Shown piece by piece: positions 1 to 7,838 of a DNA stretch of 18,548 nucleotides. Numbering within the stretch: position 1 is the first letter of the stretch; each line of letters begins with the position of its first letter. Below the pieces are notes generated by a model. It saw nothing but the letters and a program-made list of their open reading frames with translations, was not told the DNA's origin and did not search any database. The position numbers were made by a program, and so were the translations under genes. The DNA comes from JANXVY01 sp038329675 (GTDB lineage Bacteria; Pseudomonadota; Alphaproteobacteria; Rhizobiales; Hyphomicrobiaceae), in assembly GCA_038329675.1 (NCBI GenBank), contig JBBQNE010000054.1:1-18548 (forward strand), given 5' to 3'.

Positions 1-1557
1 CGGGTGGGCGAGACGCAGCTTGCCGTTCTCGCAAGGCTTGTGCTTGGCAAAACGGTCGTAGGCGGCGAGCGCGTAGCCGCCGTTGGTGACGAACCCAACG
101 ACCTTATCGAACGTGGCGCGCGTCAGCCCGGCGTAGGGTGAGGCTGATCGCACTTCGTTAAACAGCTCGGTCGGCTGGAAGGGCGCTTGGCAGGCCATCC
201 CGAGGACATGTTGGGCAAGTACATCAATCGATCCGGTTCGCGACATGATCGCATCGTGCTCGCCTGCCGCCGACGCATCGAGCGCAGCCCGACATTCGAG
301 CACTTCGAAGCGGTTGGAGGGCACCAGCAGCGCCTTAGACGGCTCCTCAAGCCGATGGTTTGCCCGCCCGATTCGTTGCGTCAGACGGCTCGCGCCCTTG
401 GGAGCACCAACGTGGATCACCAGATCAATGTCGCCCCAGTCGATGCCGAGATCAAGCGTTGAGGTCGCAACGACTGCCTTGAGTTGGCCAGCCGCCATCG
501 CAGCTTCGACCCGGGTCCGCTGGCGCACATCAAGCGAGCCGTGGTGCAGGCCAATCGGCAGATTGTCGTCGTTGACCCGCCACAATTCCTGGAACAGCAG
601 TTCAGCCTGCATCCGCGTATTAACAAAAACAAGCGACAGCCGATGGCTGCGGATCGCGTCGTAGATGCGGTGGATCGCGTAGCGGGCGGTATGTCCAGCC
701 CACGGCAACTCACCGCTCTCGACCTCGACGATTTCGATATTGGGTTTGGCCCCACCTGCGGTAACCGCCACGTCGGCCAGCAGCGTCGTCGTCTCTGGCT
801 CAGTTTGCGGCGCGAGATAGGCGCGCAATTCTGATGGCCGCGCGACGGTCGCCGATAGCCCGATGCACAGCAGGTCTTTCGACAGTCGCCGCAATCGCGC
901 GATATCGAGCGCCAACAGGTCTCCGCGTTTTGACCCGCCTAGCGCATGCAATTCATCGAGGATCAGCGTGTCGGTATCGGCAAATAGGTACGGCGCGTCT
1001 TCGTGAGACAACAGGAGGGCGAGCTGTTCGGGCGTCGTGAGAAGAATATCGGGTGGGCGGGCGCGCTGGCGTGCGCGTTTGGCAGCCGACGTATCGCCGG
1101 TGCGCGTTTCGCGGCGGATGGCGAGGCCCATTTCGGTGATCGGCGCTTCGAGATTGCGGGCAACGTCGATGGCGAGGGCTTTGAGCGGCGAAATGTAGAT
1201 CGTGTGCAGGCCAGCCCCCGACCGGTTGCGCGACCGGGCGGATAAGGCGACAAGCGTTGGCAGGAAGCCCGCCAGCGTTTTACCAGCCCCGGTCGGCGCG
1301 ATGAGCAGCGTGGAGCGGCGGCGGTTCGCCGCGTCGAGCAGCGCGAGCTGATGGGCCCTTGGCGACCATCCACGGCTCGCAAACCACGCCTGGAACCGTT
1401 CCGGAAGGAGTGCGAGGCGCGGGTCGGTTCGCGCAGCCGCGACCCGACGGGGCAGCGCTGGTTCAACGGGAAGGTCTACGGCGAGGTGGTGTGCGGCGGG
1501 GGCTGTCACGGCTGGAGCTGTTGAATTTCGTTTTCGTGGCACCGCTGATCGTGTCAT
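1..1557 (-). CDS. Ligase-associated DEXH-box DNA helicase (Lhr type), C-terminus beyond window
   Basis: An ATP-dependent superfamily 2 DNA helicase of the Lhr group; bacterial members of this type are often encoded beside a DNA ligase and nuclease and are assigned to DNA repair. The reading frame is open from an ATG at 1557 to the left edge (519 codons seen; the family is usually about 800 or more). Visible motifs: Walker A APTGAGKT (residues 87-94), Walker B/DEXH as DELH (201-204), an SAT motif, then the second RecA domain with LHHGSLD, a TSTLDLGIDWG block and the arginine-finger motif QRIGRANHR. The winged-helix and Lhr-core parts start near the edge. A good Shine-Dalgarno stretch (GGGAGAGGG, 1565-1573) precedes this ATG, and the first 50 or so residues are a poorly conserved Pro/Ala-rich lead. 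It follows mtgA by 52 bp on the same strand and may be cotranscribed with it. The helicase call is firm; the cellular role comes from the family. Confidence 0.93.
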   Translation of the reverse strand, partial: MTRSAVPRKRNSTAPAVTAPAAHHLAVDLPVEPALPRRVAAARTDPRLALLPERFQAWFASRGWSPRAHQLALLDAANRRRSTLLIAPTGAGKTLAGFLPTLVALSARSRNRSGAGLHTIYISPLKALAIDVARNLEAPITEMGLAIRRETRTGDTSAAKRARQRARPPDILLTTPEQLALLLSHEDAPYLFADTDTLILDELHALGGSKRGDLLALDIARLRRLSKDLLCIGLSATVARPSELRAYLAPQTEPETTTLLADVAVTAGGAKPNIEIVEVESGELPWAGHTARYAIHRIYDAIRSHRLSLVFVNTRMQAELLFQELWRVNDDNLPIGLHHGSLDVRQRTRVEAAMAAGQLKAVVATSTLDLGIDWGDIDLVIHVGAPKGASRLTQRIGRANHRLEEPSKALLVPSNRFEVLECRAALDASAAGEHDAIMSRTGSIDVLAQHVLGMACQAPFQPTELFNEVRSASPYAGLTRATFDKVVGFVTNGGYALAAYDRFAKHKPCENGKLRLAHP

Positions 1558-1564
1558 GCGCCCA

Positions 1565-1573
1565 CCCTCTCCC
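1565..1573 (-). promoter_or_regulatory. Ribosome binding site of the Lhr-type helicase
   Basis: On the minus strand the sequence GGGAGAGGG lies 7 nt before the ATG at 1557. It supports this start even though the conserved helicase homology begins only about 50 residues further in. Confidence 0.55.
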
Positions 1574-1609
1574 GATCCCGGCGCTTGAAGAGCGACAGCG
1601 GCAGATATC

Positions 1610-3286
1610 TCATTGTTGCTTGAGGCGGGCCTCGCCTATGCAGGGGAATATCAGCGAACCCCGCATTCGCGTTTGCAGGCGGCCAGCCAGTCGCGCTTGT
1701 AAGGGTTCCGGGTCGGACGCATCGCGCGCAATCGGATTGGGCAAAGCGACAGCTAAAAGCGCCGCCTCGCGGTCGGTCAGCCGACTGGCCGGCTTGTTGA
1801 AATACGCACGCGCCGCCGCCTCCGCGCCAAAGATGCCCGGCCCCCATTCGGCGCTGTTGAGGTAGACTTCGAGAATACGCGATTTCGGCCACAGTTGCTC
1901 GATCATGACGGTGAGGGGGACTTCGAGCCCCTTGCGGATGTAGCTGCGATCAGGCCACAAAAACAGGTTCTTGGCCAATTGTTGCGTGATCGTGCTGGCG
2001 CCGCGACCGAAGCCCTCGCCACGGTTGATGGCCGAACGGATTTCACCGAAGTCGAAGCCCTTGTGGCGACAGAACTGGCCGTCCTCCGAGACGAGCACGG
2101 CGCGGCGCAACGACGGCGAGATCCCAGCAAGCGGCACCCATGTCCGGTCAATCGACTGTCCACCGAGCCAGCGGATCGACATCAGCGCAGAACCGGGCGG
2201 ATCGGACGTCCGGTAATGCCCGATGAGCGCCAGCATAACGAGCAGCCAGACTGCAACCGAAATCGCGCCAATTTTGGCAACGGTGAAGGCGGCCCGCCAG
2301 GCGCGCCACAACCATGCGAGCGATGTCGGGGCGGGTTGAGCAATGGTGGAGCTAGCTTCACGGACGGGGCCAGGAATGGGGCCAGAGACGGAGCCAGAGT
2401 TGGAGCCAGAGATGGGGCCAGGATTTGCGAGGGTCCAAACTGTGTCGGTGCGAGCGGGTTCGAGGGGACGACGCAACAGGGCGACGGCGTCGGACGCGAC
2501 GGCGTCGGACGCGGCGACGTCGGCCAACGGCCGTGACGGGACCGTAGGCTCGGCCAACTCGCTCAACGCGACAGACGGCTGGTCGCGATCGGGCAAAGCG
2601 CGCGCGATGGGCACTGACACCGCATCGAACCGTGGCGCGGGCACAGATAGCGCAGACGGGGGTTCCGTTGCCGCCCGCAACGACAGGTCGGGTTGCGGTA
2701 CGGCTTGCGGTACGGCTTGCGGCACAGGTTGGGGCGAACGAGGTGGGGCGGCTTGCACAGCGGGCACCACATTTTCGCTCCGTAGCAGCGGGGCCTCAAC
2801 GAAAGCCATCTGCGGCGGCAGTGTCGCAGCCACCGATGGCGCAAGATAGCTCGCCGGTCGTGGCACCCGTCGTGGCGCCGGCGCTTGGCCAAGCCACTCC
2901 GGCAACTGTGCCGCGCTCGACGGCGACCGCGACAGCGCTGCAATCGGTGCGGCCGATGGGGGTGCCAAATCCGCAGGCGCCGATCCGATTGTAGGAAGCA
3001 ACCGCGGCAGCATTGGAAATGGCAGCGGTGGTCGCTGGTAAAGAGGTTGAACGAATGCGGCCAACGTCGATTGAGCATCGTTTGCTAGGTTTGCGCCTGA
3101 ACTTGGCGAAACGGGCTCTCCGTTGTTGGGCCCTCCGCTCCTCGGCCCTTCGGTTTTAGGATTATCGATCGTCGGCGCCGACTCCGCCGGCCTCGACTCC
3201 ATTGGTATTGGCACGGCGGTAACGGGACCGTCCGTCTTGGGCCTGGCTGCTATGGGCTGAGCCTTCGACGTGTCCTCCCGATCCAT
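1610..3286 (-). CDS. mtgA: Monofunctional peptidoglycan glycosyltransferase with long disordered N-terminus
   Basis: Glycosyltransferase family 51 enzyme that polymerises lipid II into glycan strands at the outer face of the inner membrane, with no transpeptidase domain. From the ATG at 3286 it has 558 residues, more than twice the roughly 240 of E. coli MtgA. Order: about 330 residues rich in Pro, Ala and Ser with short repeats; one membrane segment (about 337-358); the GT51 domain (about 385-555). Family motifs are intact: EDGQFCRHKGFD with the catalytic Glu (401), GASTITQQLAKNLFL (429-443) and EVYLNSAEWGPGIFGAEAAA. By topology the long head should be cytoplasmic. An upstream in-frame GTG at 3349 would add 21 residues but has no clear ribosome site. 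The ATG is also only weakly supported, and a start further inside the head cannot be excluded. It is divergent from the prenyl synthase and upstream of the helicase. Function is sure; start is not. Confidence 0.92.
   Translation of the reverse strand: MDREDTSKAQPIAARPKTDGPVTAVPIPMESRPAESAPTIDNPKTEGPRSGGPNNGEPVSPSSGANLANDAQSTLAAFVQPLYQRPPLPFPMLPRLLPTIGSAPADLAPPSAAPIAALSRSPSSAAQLPEWLGQAPAPRRVPRPASYLAPSVAATLPPQMAFVEAPLLRSENVVPAVQAAPPRSPQPVPQAVPQAVPQPDLSLRAATEPPSALSVPAPRFDAVSVPIARALPDRDQPSVALSELAEPTVPSRPLADVAASDAVASDAVALLRRPLEPARTDTVWTLANPGPISGSNSGSVSGPIPGPVREASSTIAQPAPTSLAWLWRAWRAAFTVAKIGAISVAVWLLVMLALIGHYRTSDPPGSALMSIRWLGGQSIDRTWVPLAGISPSLRRAVLVSEDGQFCRHKGFDFGEIRSAINRGEGFGRGASTITQQLAKNLFLWPDRSYIRKGLEVPLTVMIEQLWPKSRILEVYLNSAEWGPGIFGAEAAARAYFNKPASRLTDREAALLAVALPNPIARDASDPEPLQARLAGRLQTRMRGSLIFPCIGEARLKQQ
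2366..2425. repeat. 12-bp tandem repeat, five copies, in mtgA
   Basis: Five degenerate copies of a 12-bp unit (plus-strand consensus GGRGCCAGAGAT) follow one another without gaps. In the MtgA frame they give four-residue units such as SGSN, SGSV, SGPI and PGPV, just before the membrane segment. Copy-number change would keep frame. Confidence 0.85.
2481..2525. repeat. 15-bp tandem repeat, three copies, in mtgA
   Basis: Two identical 15-bp copies (GCGACGGCGTCGGAC) are followed by a third diverged copy. In the MtgA frame the unit encodes the five-residue repeat SDAVA. Confidence 0.85.
2693..2728. repeat. 12-bp tandem repeat, three copies, in mtgA
   Basis: Two identical copies of TTGCGGTACGGC and a diverged third lie in tandem. 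In the MtgA frame they encode a PQAV-type tetrapeptide repeat (PQPVPQAVPQAVPQP). Confidence 0.85.
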
Positions 3287-3536
3287 CCGAACGCAACCCC
3301 GCCGACGCCCACACCGCCACGACTTCAGCCGTCCACCTACTGTCGGCACCCTACCGTCGCTTGCCCGATATACGCGGCCGTGGAGATTTATGCGAATTTG
3401 CGCAACACCGCGACCGCGGCGCGACGGTCGAGGGGTTTGTGCAACAGGGTCGCTTCTGGTTAAACGCCGTCGTTCGATCGAAGTGCCTAGCTAAACCCGC
3501 GCCAGATGACACGCCACCAGAACCCTTTGGACCGTG
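3287..3536. promoter_or_regulatory. Divergent intergenic region, mtgA / prenyl synthase
   Basis: These 250 bp separate two outward-reading genes, so they should hold the promoters of both. If mtgA starts at the GTG at 3349 the gap shrinks to 187 bp. I could not pick out convincing -35/-10 pairs or an operator palindrome. Confidence 0.3.
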
Positions 3537-4508
3537 ATGCCGAACGCCTCAACTCCGGCCGACCCGACAATGAGCGCGTGCGATGCTGTCAATTTCACGG
3601 CGCGGCTCGATGCCGCCGCCGCGTTGACCGAGCACCGACTTGGGGAACACTTATCGCTGGCAGGGCCGACCTATCGCGGCACCGTCGGGCTGGCCCCGGA
3701 CCGTTTGGTCGCGGCCATGCGCCATGCCGTGCTGGGCGGGGGCAAGCGGTTTCGCCCGTTCCTTGTGATTGAAAGCGCAGCGTTGTTTGGGATCGAGGCG
3801 GAGGCTGCTGTCGACGTCGCCGCCGCAATCGAACTCGTGCACTGTTATTCGCTGGTCCATGATGACCTACCGGCGATGGACGACGATGATATTCGACGGG
3901 GTCAGCCGACGGTGCATCGCGCCTATGATGAATGGACGGCGATCCTGGCGGGTGACGGGCTGTTGACGCTGGCGTTCGATATTCTGGCCCGACCAGAAAC
4001 ACATCCCGACCCGCAAGTTCGGGCCGAGTTGGTGCTTGAGCTGGCGCGCGCTTCGGGGGCCGGCGGCATGGTCGGCGGTCAGGCCATTGACCTCGAAGCC
4101 GACAAGCGCGGCGAACCGCAATCGCCGTCGCTGGCTCACATCCGACGGTTGCAGGCCATGAAAACCGGTGCGCTGATCGGGTTTGCTGCGCGTGCCGGGG
4201 CAATTCTGGCTCGGGCGACCGGGAACGAACGGTCGGCTCTGCTCGCCTATGGCGATCACGTCGGTTTTGCCTTCCAGATCGCGGATGATCTGCTCGACGC
4301 GCAAGGCGACGCGGCAACCGTTGGCAAAGCAGTGGGCAAAGATGCGGCCGCTGGCAAAGCAACGACCGTATCGCTGATGGGCTTAGAGGCGGCGCGGGCG
4401 AAGCTGACGGAGGTTGAGGCAGCGGCCATTGACGCACTGGCACCGTTTGGTGACCGAGCTGACGTGCTCCGCGAGGCAGCTCGCTTTGTGTCGCGACGGC
4501 GCAACTGA
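3537..4508 (+). CDS. ispA: Farnesyl/geranylgeranyl diphosphate synthase (IspA-type)
   Basis: Cytosolic trans-prenyl diphosphate synthase that condenses isopentenyl diphosphate with an allylic diphosphate, supplying farnesyl (or longer) diphosphate for undecaprenyl phosphate, quinone and hopanoid or carotenoid routes. With the ATG at 3537 it has 323 residues, slightly longer than E. coli IspA (299). Visible motifs: GGGKRFRP (67-74), the first Asp-rich motif DDLPAMDDDD (109-118), GGQAIDLEAD (180-189), and the second Asp-rich motif DDLLD (250-254) with the GKAVGKDAAAGKAT loop after it. The two-residue insertion inside the first Asp motif is the bacterial FPP synthase pattern. A GTG at 3534 lies directly before the ATG. 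TTTGGA upstream is better spaced for the ATG. A later ATG at 3570 would drop 11 unconserved residues. Chain length (C15 or C20) cannot be settled by eye. It is divergent from mtgA and converges on queG with a 36-bp gap. Confidence 0.92.
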   Translation: MPNASTPADPTMSACDAVNFTARLDAAAALTEHRLGEHLSLAGPTYRGTVGLAPDRLVAAMRHAVLGGGKRFRPFLVIESAALFGIEAEAAVDVAAAIELVHCYSLVHDDLPAMDDDDIRRGQPTVHRAYDEWTAILAGDGLLTLAFDILARPETHPDPQVRAELVLELARASGAGGMVGGQAIDLEADKRGEPQSPSLAHIRRLQAMKTGALIGFAARAGAILARATGNERSALLAYGDHVGFAFQIADDLLDAQGDAATVGKAVGKDAAAGKATTVSLMGLEAARAKLTEVEAAAIDALAPFGDRADVLREAARFVSRRRN

Positions 4509-4544
4509 GCAGGCGTTTTGGGTCATCGCCCGCCGTCCAATCGG

Positions 4545-5690
4545 TCAGTCGGTTGTTTCGGTTGCCGTCCACTCTGCAGCGACCTCGGGGTCGACTTCAG
4601 TTGGATGATGGTGCGCGCGGGCGGTGGCGACGGCCTGATGTGGGGCAAGTCGCGCAAGGGCCCAAACGGCGGCCGCGCGAACCAGCGGGCTCTGATCGGC
4701 CAACAACAGCGCGATGGCGGGTATTAAGGTACTGTCGCTGGAATTTCCAGCTGCGATCAACGCGTTGCGGACGACGCGGTCGCGACCAGTTCGCTTGACG
4801 GGCGTGCCGGAATAGAGCGCGCGGAACGCCGCATCATCGAGGCTGAGCAACATGGCTAGGGGCGGATCGTCCGTTCCCGTTCCCGTGCGCGCGGCAAAGC
4901 GAACCTCGCGGCTAGCGTCGGCAAACTTGTTCCACGGGCACACGGCGAGGCAGTCATCGCAGCCAAACACGCGGTTGCCGATGGCGGCGCGCATCGACCG
5001 GGGGATATGCCCGTGGTGCTCGATCGTGAGGTAGGCAATGCAGCGGCGCGCGTCGAGCTGATAGGGCGCGGGAAAGGCGTTGGTCGGGCACACGTCAAGA
5101 CAGCGCTGACAGGAGCCGCAGTGGTCGGCTTCTGGCGTGTCGGGCGCAAGATAGGCTGCCGTCAGGATCGCGCCAAGAAACAGCCAGGAGCCATGTTCGC
5201 GCGACACAAGGTTCGTGTGTTTGCCGGGCCATCCAAGACCGGCAGCAGCCGCCAGCGGCTTTTCCATCAGCGGCGCCGTATCAACGAATACCTTGACGTC
5301 GGCGCCCGATAGAACTGCAAACCGCCCCGCGATCGATTTCAGCCGTGACTTGATAACGTCGTGATAATCGCGACCTTTGGCATAGACCGATATCGCCGCT
5401 CGCGATGGTTCTGCCAGGATCGCAAGCGGGTCTGACGCTGGCGCATACGATAGTCCAACCATCACAACCGAGCGCGCGTCGGGCCAAAGCACGCTGGGGT
5501 CGGCGCGCCGGTCGGCGGTGTCGCGGAGCCACGCCATGTCGCCGTGACGTCCATCAGCCAAGAACGCCATCAGCCGCGCGCGGGTCTCTTCGCCCAGCGC
5601 ATCGGGCGACGTGACACCAAACGCGTCAAAGCCAGCCTCACTGGCCCAGGTCGCAAGGGTCTGCTTCAAATCGGCGGGCGATTGCACCAT
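4545..5690 (-). CDS. queG: tRNA epoxyqueuosine(34) reductase
   Basis: Catalyses the last step of queuosine synthesis, reducing epoxyqueuosine to queuosine at wobble position 34 of tRNAs with GUN anticodons; a cytosolic cobalamin and iron-sulfur enzyme. The 381-residue length is normal. Visible: the VDTAPLMEK block (136-144) with the conserved Asp 137, a first ferredoxin-type motif CGSCQRCLDVCP (Cys 191, 194, 197, 201), RRCIAYLTIEH (Cys 217) and a second motif CDDCLAVCP (Cys 244, 247, 251), enough cysteines for two 4Fe-4S clusters. The last 80 or so residues form a HEAT-like helical repeat (LLADQSPLVRAAAVWALARL) thought to hold the tRNA. The start ATG shares its A with the TAA of the upstream GST gene (TAATG) and has no clear ribosome site of its own, which points to coupled translation. 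Confidence 0.96.
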   Translation of the reverse strand: MVQSPADLKQTLATWASEAGFDAFGVTSPDALGEETRARLMAFLADGRHGDMAWLRDTADRRADPSVLWPDARSVVMVGLSYAPASDPLAILAEPSRAAISVYAKGRDYHDVIKSRLKSIAGRFAVLSGADVKVFVDTAPLMEKPLAAAAGLGWPGKHTNLVSREHGSWLFLGAILTAAYLAPDTPEADHCGSCQRCLDVCPTNAFPAPYQLDARRCIAYLTIEHHGHIPRSMRAAIGNRVFGCDDCLAVCPWNKFADASREVRFAARTGTGTDDPPLAMLLSLDDAAFRALYSGTPVKRTGRDRVVRNALIAAGNSSDSTLIPAIALLLADQSPLVRAAAVWALARLAPHQAVATARAHHHPTEVDPEVAAEWTATETTD

Positions 5691-6433
5691 TAAAAATCAA
5701 GGTTGGCGTAGTGGGCCGCCGATGGAAAGCCCGGCAACTTATCGGCCAGAACCGCGCGCATCGATGGCCGCGACTTCACCCGCATGTACCAAGTCTTGGC
5801 GTGGGGATGCTCATCCCAGGCGATTTCGTCGAGATAGTCGGCAACCGACAGATGCGACGCGCCAGCGATATCAGCGTAGCTAAACGCGTCACCCGACAGC
5901 CACCGCCGTTGACTGGCAAGAAAGCTGATATAGCGCAGATGGTAGCGCAGGTTGGTGCGGATGGTGCGCATTATGTCGACGTCGGGCGCGTGATTGCCGC
6001 CGCCAGCGTGGAGCCGTGAATAGACTTTTTCGGCCAACAATTCGCGGGTGACCTCGCGGTCGAGTTTGCGATGGAACCAATCGACAAGGCGGCGAACCTC
6101 GGCCCGGTCTTCGATTCCCCCGGGATAGAGTGCGACCGGCGCGCGAAGGGCCGCCGCCGGCATCGGCAGATCGGCAGCTGGATCGGTACCAAAACCACGC
6201 CTGTCGACGACCGCCTCGCCGAGGTATTCGGCAATCGACAGCGCGCCGCACAGCGTCAAGTTGTCGGGACCCTGAAGCACGGGCAATTCACCGGCGGGGT
6301 TTAGCGCCAGAAATTCCGGCCGACCCTCGAACGCCCGCTCCTCGACGAGGGCAGCCTCAAGGCCGAGTTCAGCGAGCGCAACCCGGATCGAGCGGGAAAA
6401 CGGGCACAGGCGATAATGGACCAGCGTCAGCAT
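5690..6433 (-). CDS. Glutathione S-transferase family protein
   Basis: A cytosolic GST-fold protein of 247 residues. The N-terminal thioredoxin-like domain starts MLTLVHYRLCPFSRSIRVAL, with a CPFS motif (10-13) where the catalytic Cys or Ser would lie. It is followed by the cis-Pro segment GELPVLQ, which binds the glutathione gamma-glutamyl moiety in the family, and by the LSIAEYLGE helix. The C-terminal half is the all-helical domain (YADIAGASHLSVADYLDEIAWDE). The substrate is unknown: it may be detoxification, glutathionylation or a non-enzymatic role. It is the first gene of a two-gene unit with queG, joined by a TAATG overlap; I recall this pairing from other Rhizobiales, but the functional reason is unclear to me. 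The upstream 102 bp (6434-6535) must carry the promoter. Confidence 0.9.
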   Translation of the reverse strand: MLTLVHYRLCPFSRSIRVALAELGLEAALVEERAFEGRPEFLALNPAGELPVLQGPDNLTLCGALSIAEYLGEAVVDRRGFGTDPAADLPMPAAALRAPVALYPGGIEDRAEVRRLVDWFHRKLDREVTRELLAEKVYSRLHAGGGNHAPDVDIMRTIRTNLRYHLRYISFLASQRRWLSGDAFSYADIAGASHLSVADYLDEIAWDEHPHAKTWYMRVKSRPSMRAVLADKLPGFPSAAHYANLDF

Positions 6434-6535
6434 GGCCGCCGTTTAGCATGGAACAAGCGTCTAGAAAGCGGCGCGGCACGGTCGCGACGACTGATGCTGT
6501 GTCGTGAGAGCCGGCGTTTGCATCGCGGCGAGACG

Positions 6536-7834
6536 TTAGTGTTCGGCCCGTGATGCAGCCGGATCAAAACCGTAAAGCCAATCGTAAGCCGCGATGAGGC
6601 GCGCCCCCGGCGTTGCCCGCAACACCAGATCGCGCGCGAAGCCGACCGCGCCGGACAGGTGATAGATTTGGCCGTTACGGCGGGCAGTCGCAACGACGCG
6701 TGAAACGCGATCACAACGCGCGCCCTCAAAGGCGGCAAACGCGTCACGGACGCTGAGCATCGGATCGGATGCCATTGCCGCCAACGCCAACGCATCTTCG
6801 AGCGCCATGACCGCGCCTTGGGCCAAAAACGGCAGCATGGGATGAGCGGCATCGCCTACGAGAACAATCCGGCCTCGGCTCCAGTGGCGGTAGTGTAACC
6901 CCGTCTGCGAAAGTTCATAGAGGCTCCAGGCGCCCCACGATGAGGCCGACGCAATCAGGGCCCGGATCGGGGCGGCCAGACCCGCTGTCGCAGCAATCAC
7001 CGTGTCAGGCGCGGTCGCCGTCGCCCAGCCGTCAAGCGCCGCATCTGCCGTGACGACGACAACGACTGCAATCTCGCTTCCGCCGCGGACCGGATAATGG
7101 ACCACGTGCGCACCGCGTGCGAGCCACAGCCCAGTGGTCGTCGCAGCTGACAGATCGGGCGGAGCGCGATCAGCCGGGATAACGGCGCGGTAGGCGTGGC
7201 GGTTGGCAAAAACAGCCCGTGCTCCCGGTTGCAGCGTGCGGCGGATAGTTGACCACAAGCCGTCAGCACCGACGACAGCGTAGCCTTCGATCGCGCGCCC
7301 ATTGGCACAGTGGACGAAAACAGATGTCGCGTCTTCGGTGACGTGATTGCCTTCAAACCCGGTGGTGAAGGTCACGTTGGCGAGGGAACGGGCGCGACCA
7401 AGCAGCGCCGCATGGAGGTCGGCGCGATGCAGCGTCCAGTAGGGCGCACCGTGTCGCGTCTCGATGTCGTGGCCCAGCGGCAGCGTGGCGAGGTGAGCGC
7501 CTGATACGCCATTGCGGACCGCGATGCCGACCGGGCAACCAACGAGCGGCGCAAGCTGATCGGCGACCCCCAACGCGCGGAGTGCCTTGACGCCATTCGG
7601 ACCGATTTGAATGCCAGCTCCCGCCTCAGCAAACGCGGCGCGGCGTTCTAGAATGCGGCATGCGATACCAGCACTCGCGAGCGCCACTGCCGTCGCGAGC
7701 CCGGCAATGCCGCCGCCGACAACGAGGACGGGATGGGCAGCCGATGCTGCGCTTTGGAGCGGTCGGCCGGAGGCGACCTCAATTGCGTTCTGCTCCCATC
7801 GCGATCCGAGCCGTGGAGCAAGTGGCGGTCTCAA
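6536..7834 (-). CDS. FAD-dependent monooxygenase (salicylate hydroxylase-like)
   Basis: A class A flavoprotein hydroxylase, 432 residues. These enzymes use NAD(P)H and O2 to hydroxylate aromatic or related substrates. All three fingerprints are visible: the dinucleotide fold VVGGGIAGLATA (38-49), the DG motif VVGADGLWSTIRR (187-199) and the GD motif RIVLVGDAAHPMLP (322-335), followed by AQGAVMALEDALALA. The only plausible start is TTG at 7834, 4 nt after the stop of the zinc-finger gene. It has no ribosome site, and about 34 unconserved residues precede the FAD fold with no ATG or GTG among them, so translation probably depends on re-initiation after the upstream gene. The substrate cannot be read from sequence; 3-hydroxybenzoate, salicylate and quinone-ring hydroxylases all share this pattern. 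Family call firm, start moderate. Confidence 0.9.
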   Translation of the reverse strand: MRPPLAPRLGSRWEQNAIEVASGRPLQSAASAAHPVLVVGGGIAGLATAVALASAGIACRILERRAAFAEAGAGIQIGPNGVKALRALGVADQLAPLVGCPVGIAVRNGVSGAHLATLPLGHDIETRHGAPYWTLHRADLHAALLGRARSLANVTFTTGFEGNHVTEDATSVFVHCANGRAIEGYAVVGADGLWSTIRRTLQPGARAVFANRHAYRAVIPADRAPPDLSAATTTGLWLARGAHVVHYPVRGGSEIAVVVVVTADAALDGWATATAPDTVIAATAGLAAPIRALIASASSWGAWSLYELSQTGLHYRHWSRGRIVLVGDAAHPMLPFLAQGAVMALEDALALAAMASDPMLSVRDAFAAFEGARCDRVSRVVATARRNGQIYHLSGAVGFARDLVLRATPGARLIAAYDWLYGFDPAASRAEH

Positions 7835-7838
7835 GTGG

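Noticed and set aside
1895..2536. Plus-strand open frame opposite mtgA
   Set aside because: Antisense to the conserved GT51 motifs; its low-complexity part is the reverse reading of the repeat tracts.
3595..4572. Minus-strand open frame of about 325 codons opposite the prenyl synthase
   Set aside because: It is antisense to a gene with all family motifs, very rich in Arg and Pro, and has no recognisable domain; a shadow of GC-rich coding.
6487..6505. Hairpin (ACGAC / GTCGT) after the FAD monooxygenase as a terminator
   Set aside because: The stem has only five pairs with a nine-base loop and no T-run on the minus strand; too weak to call.
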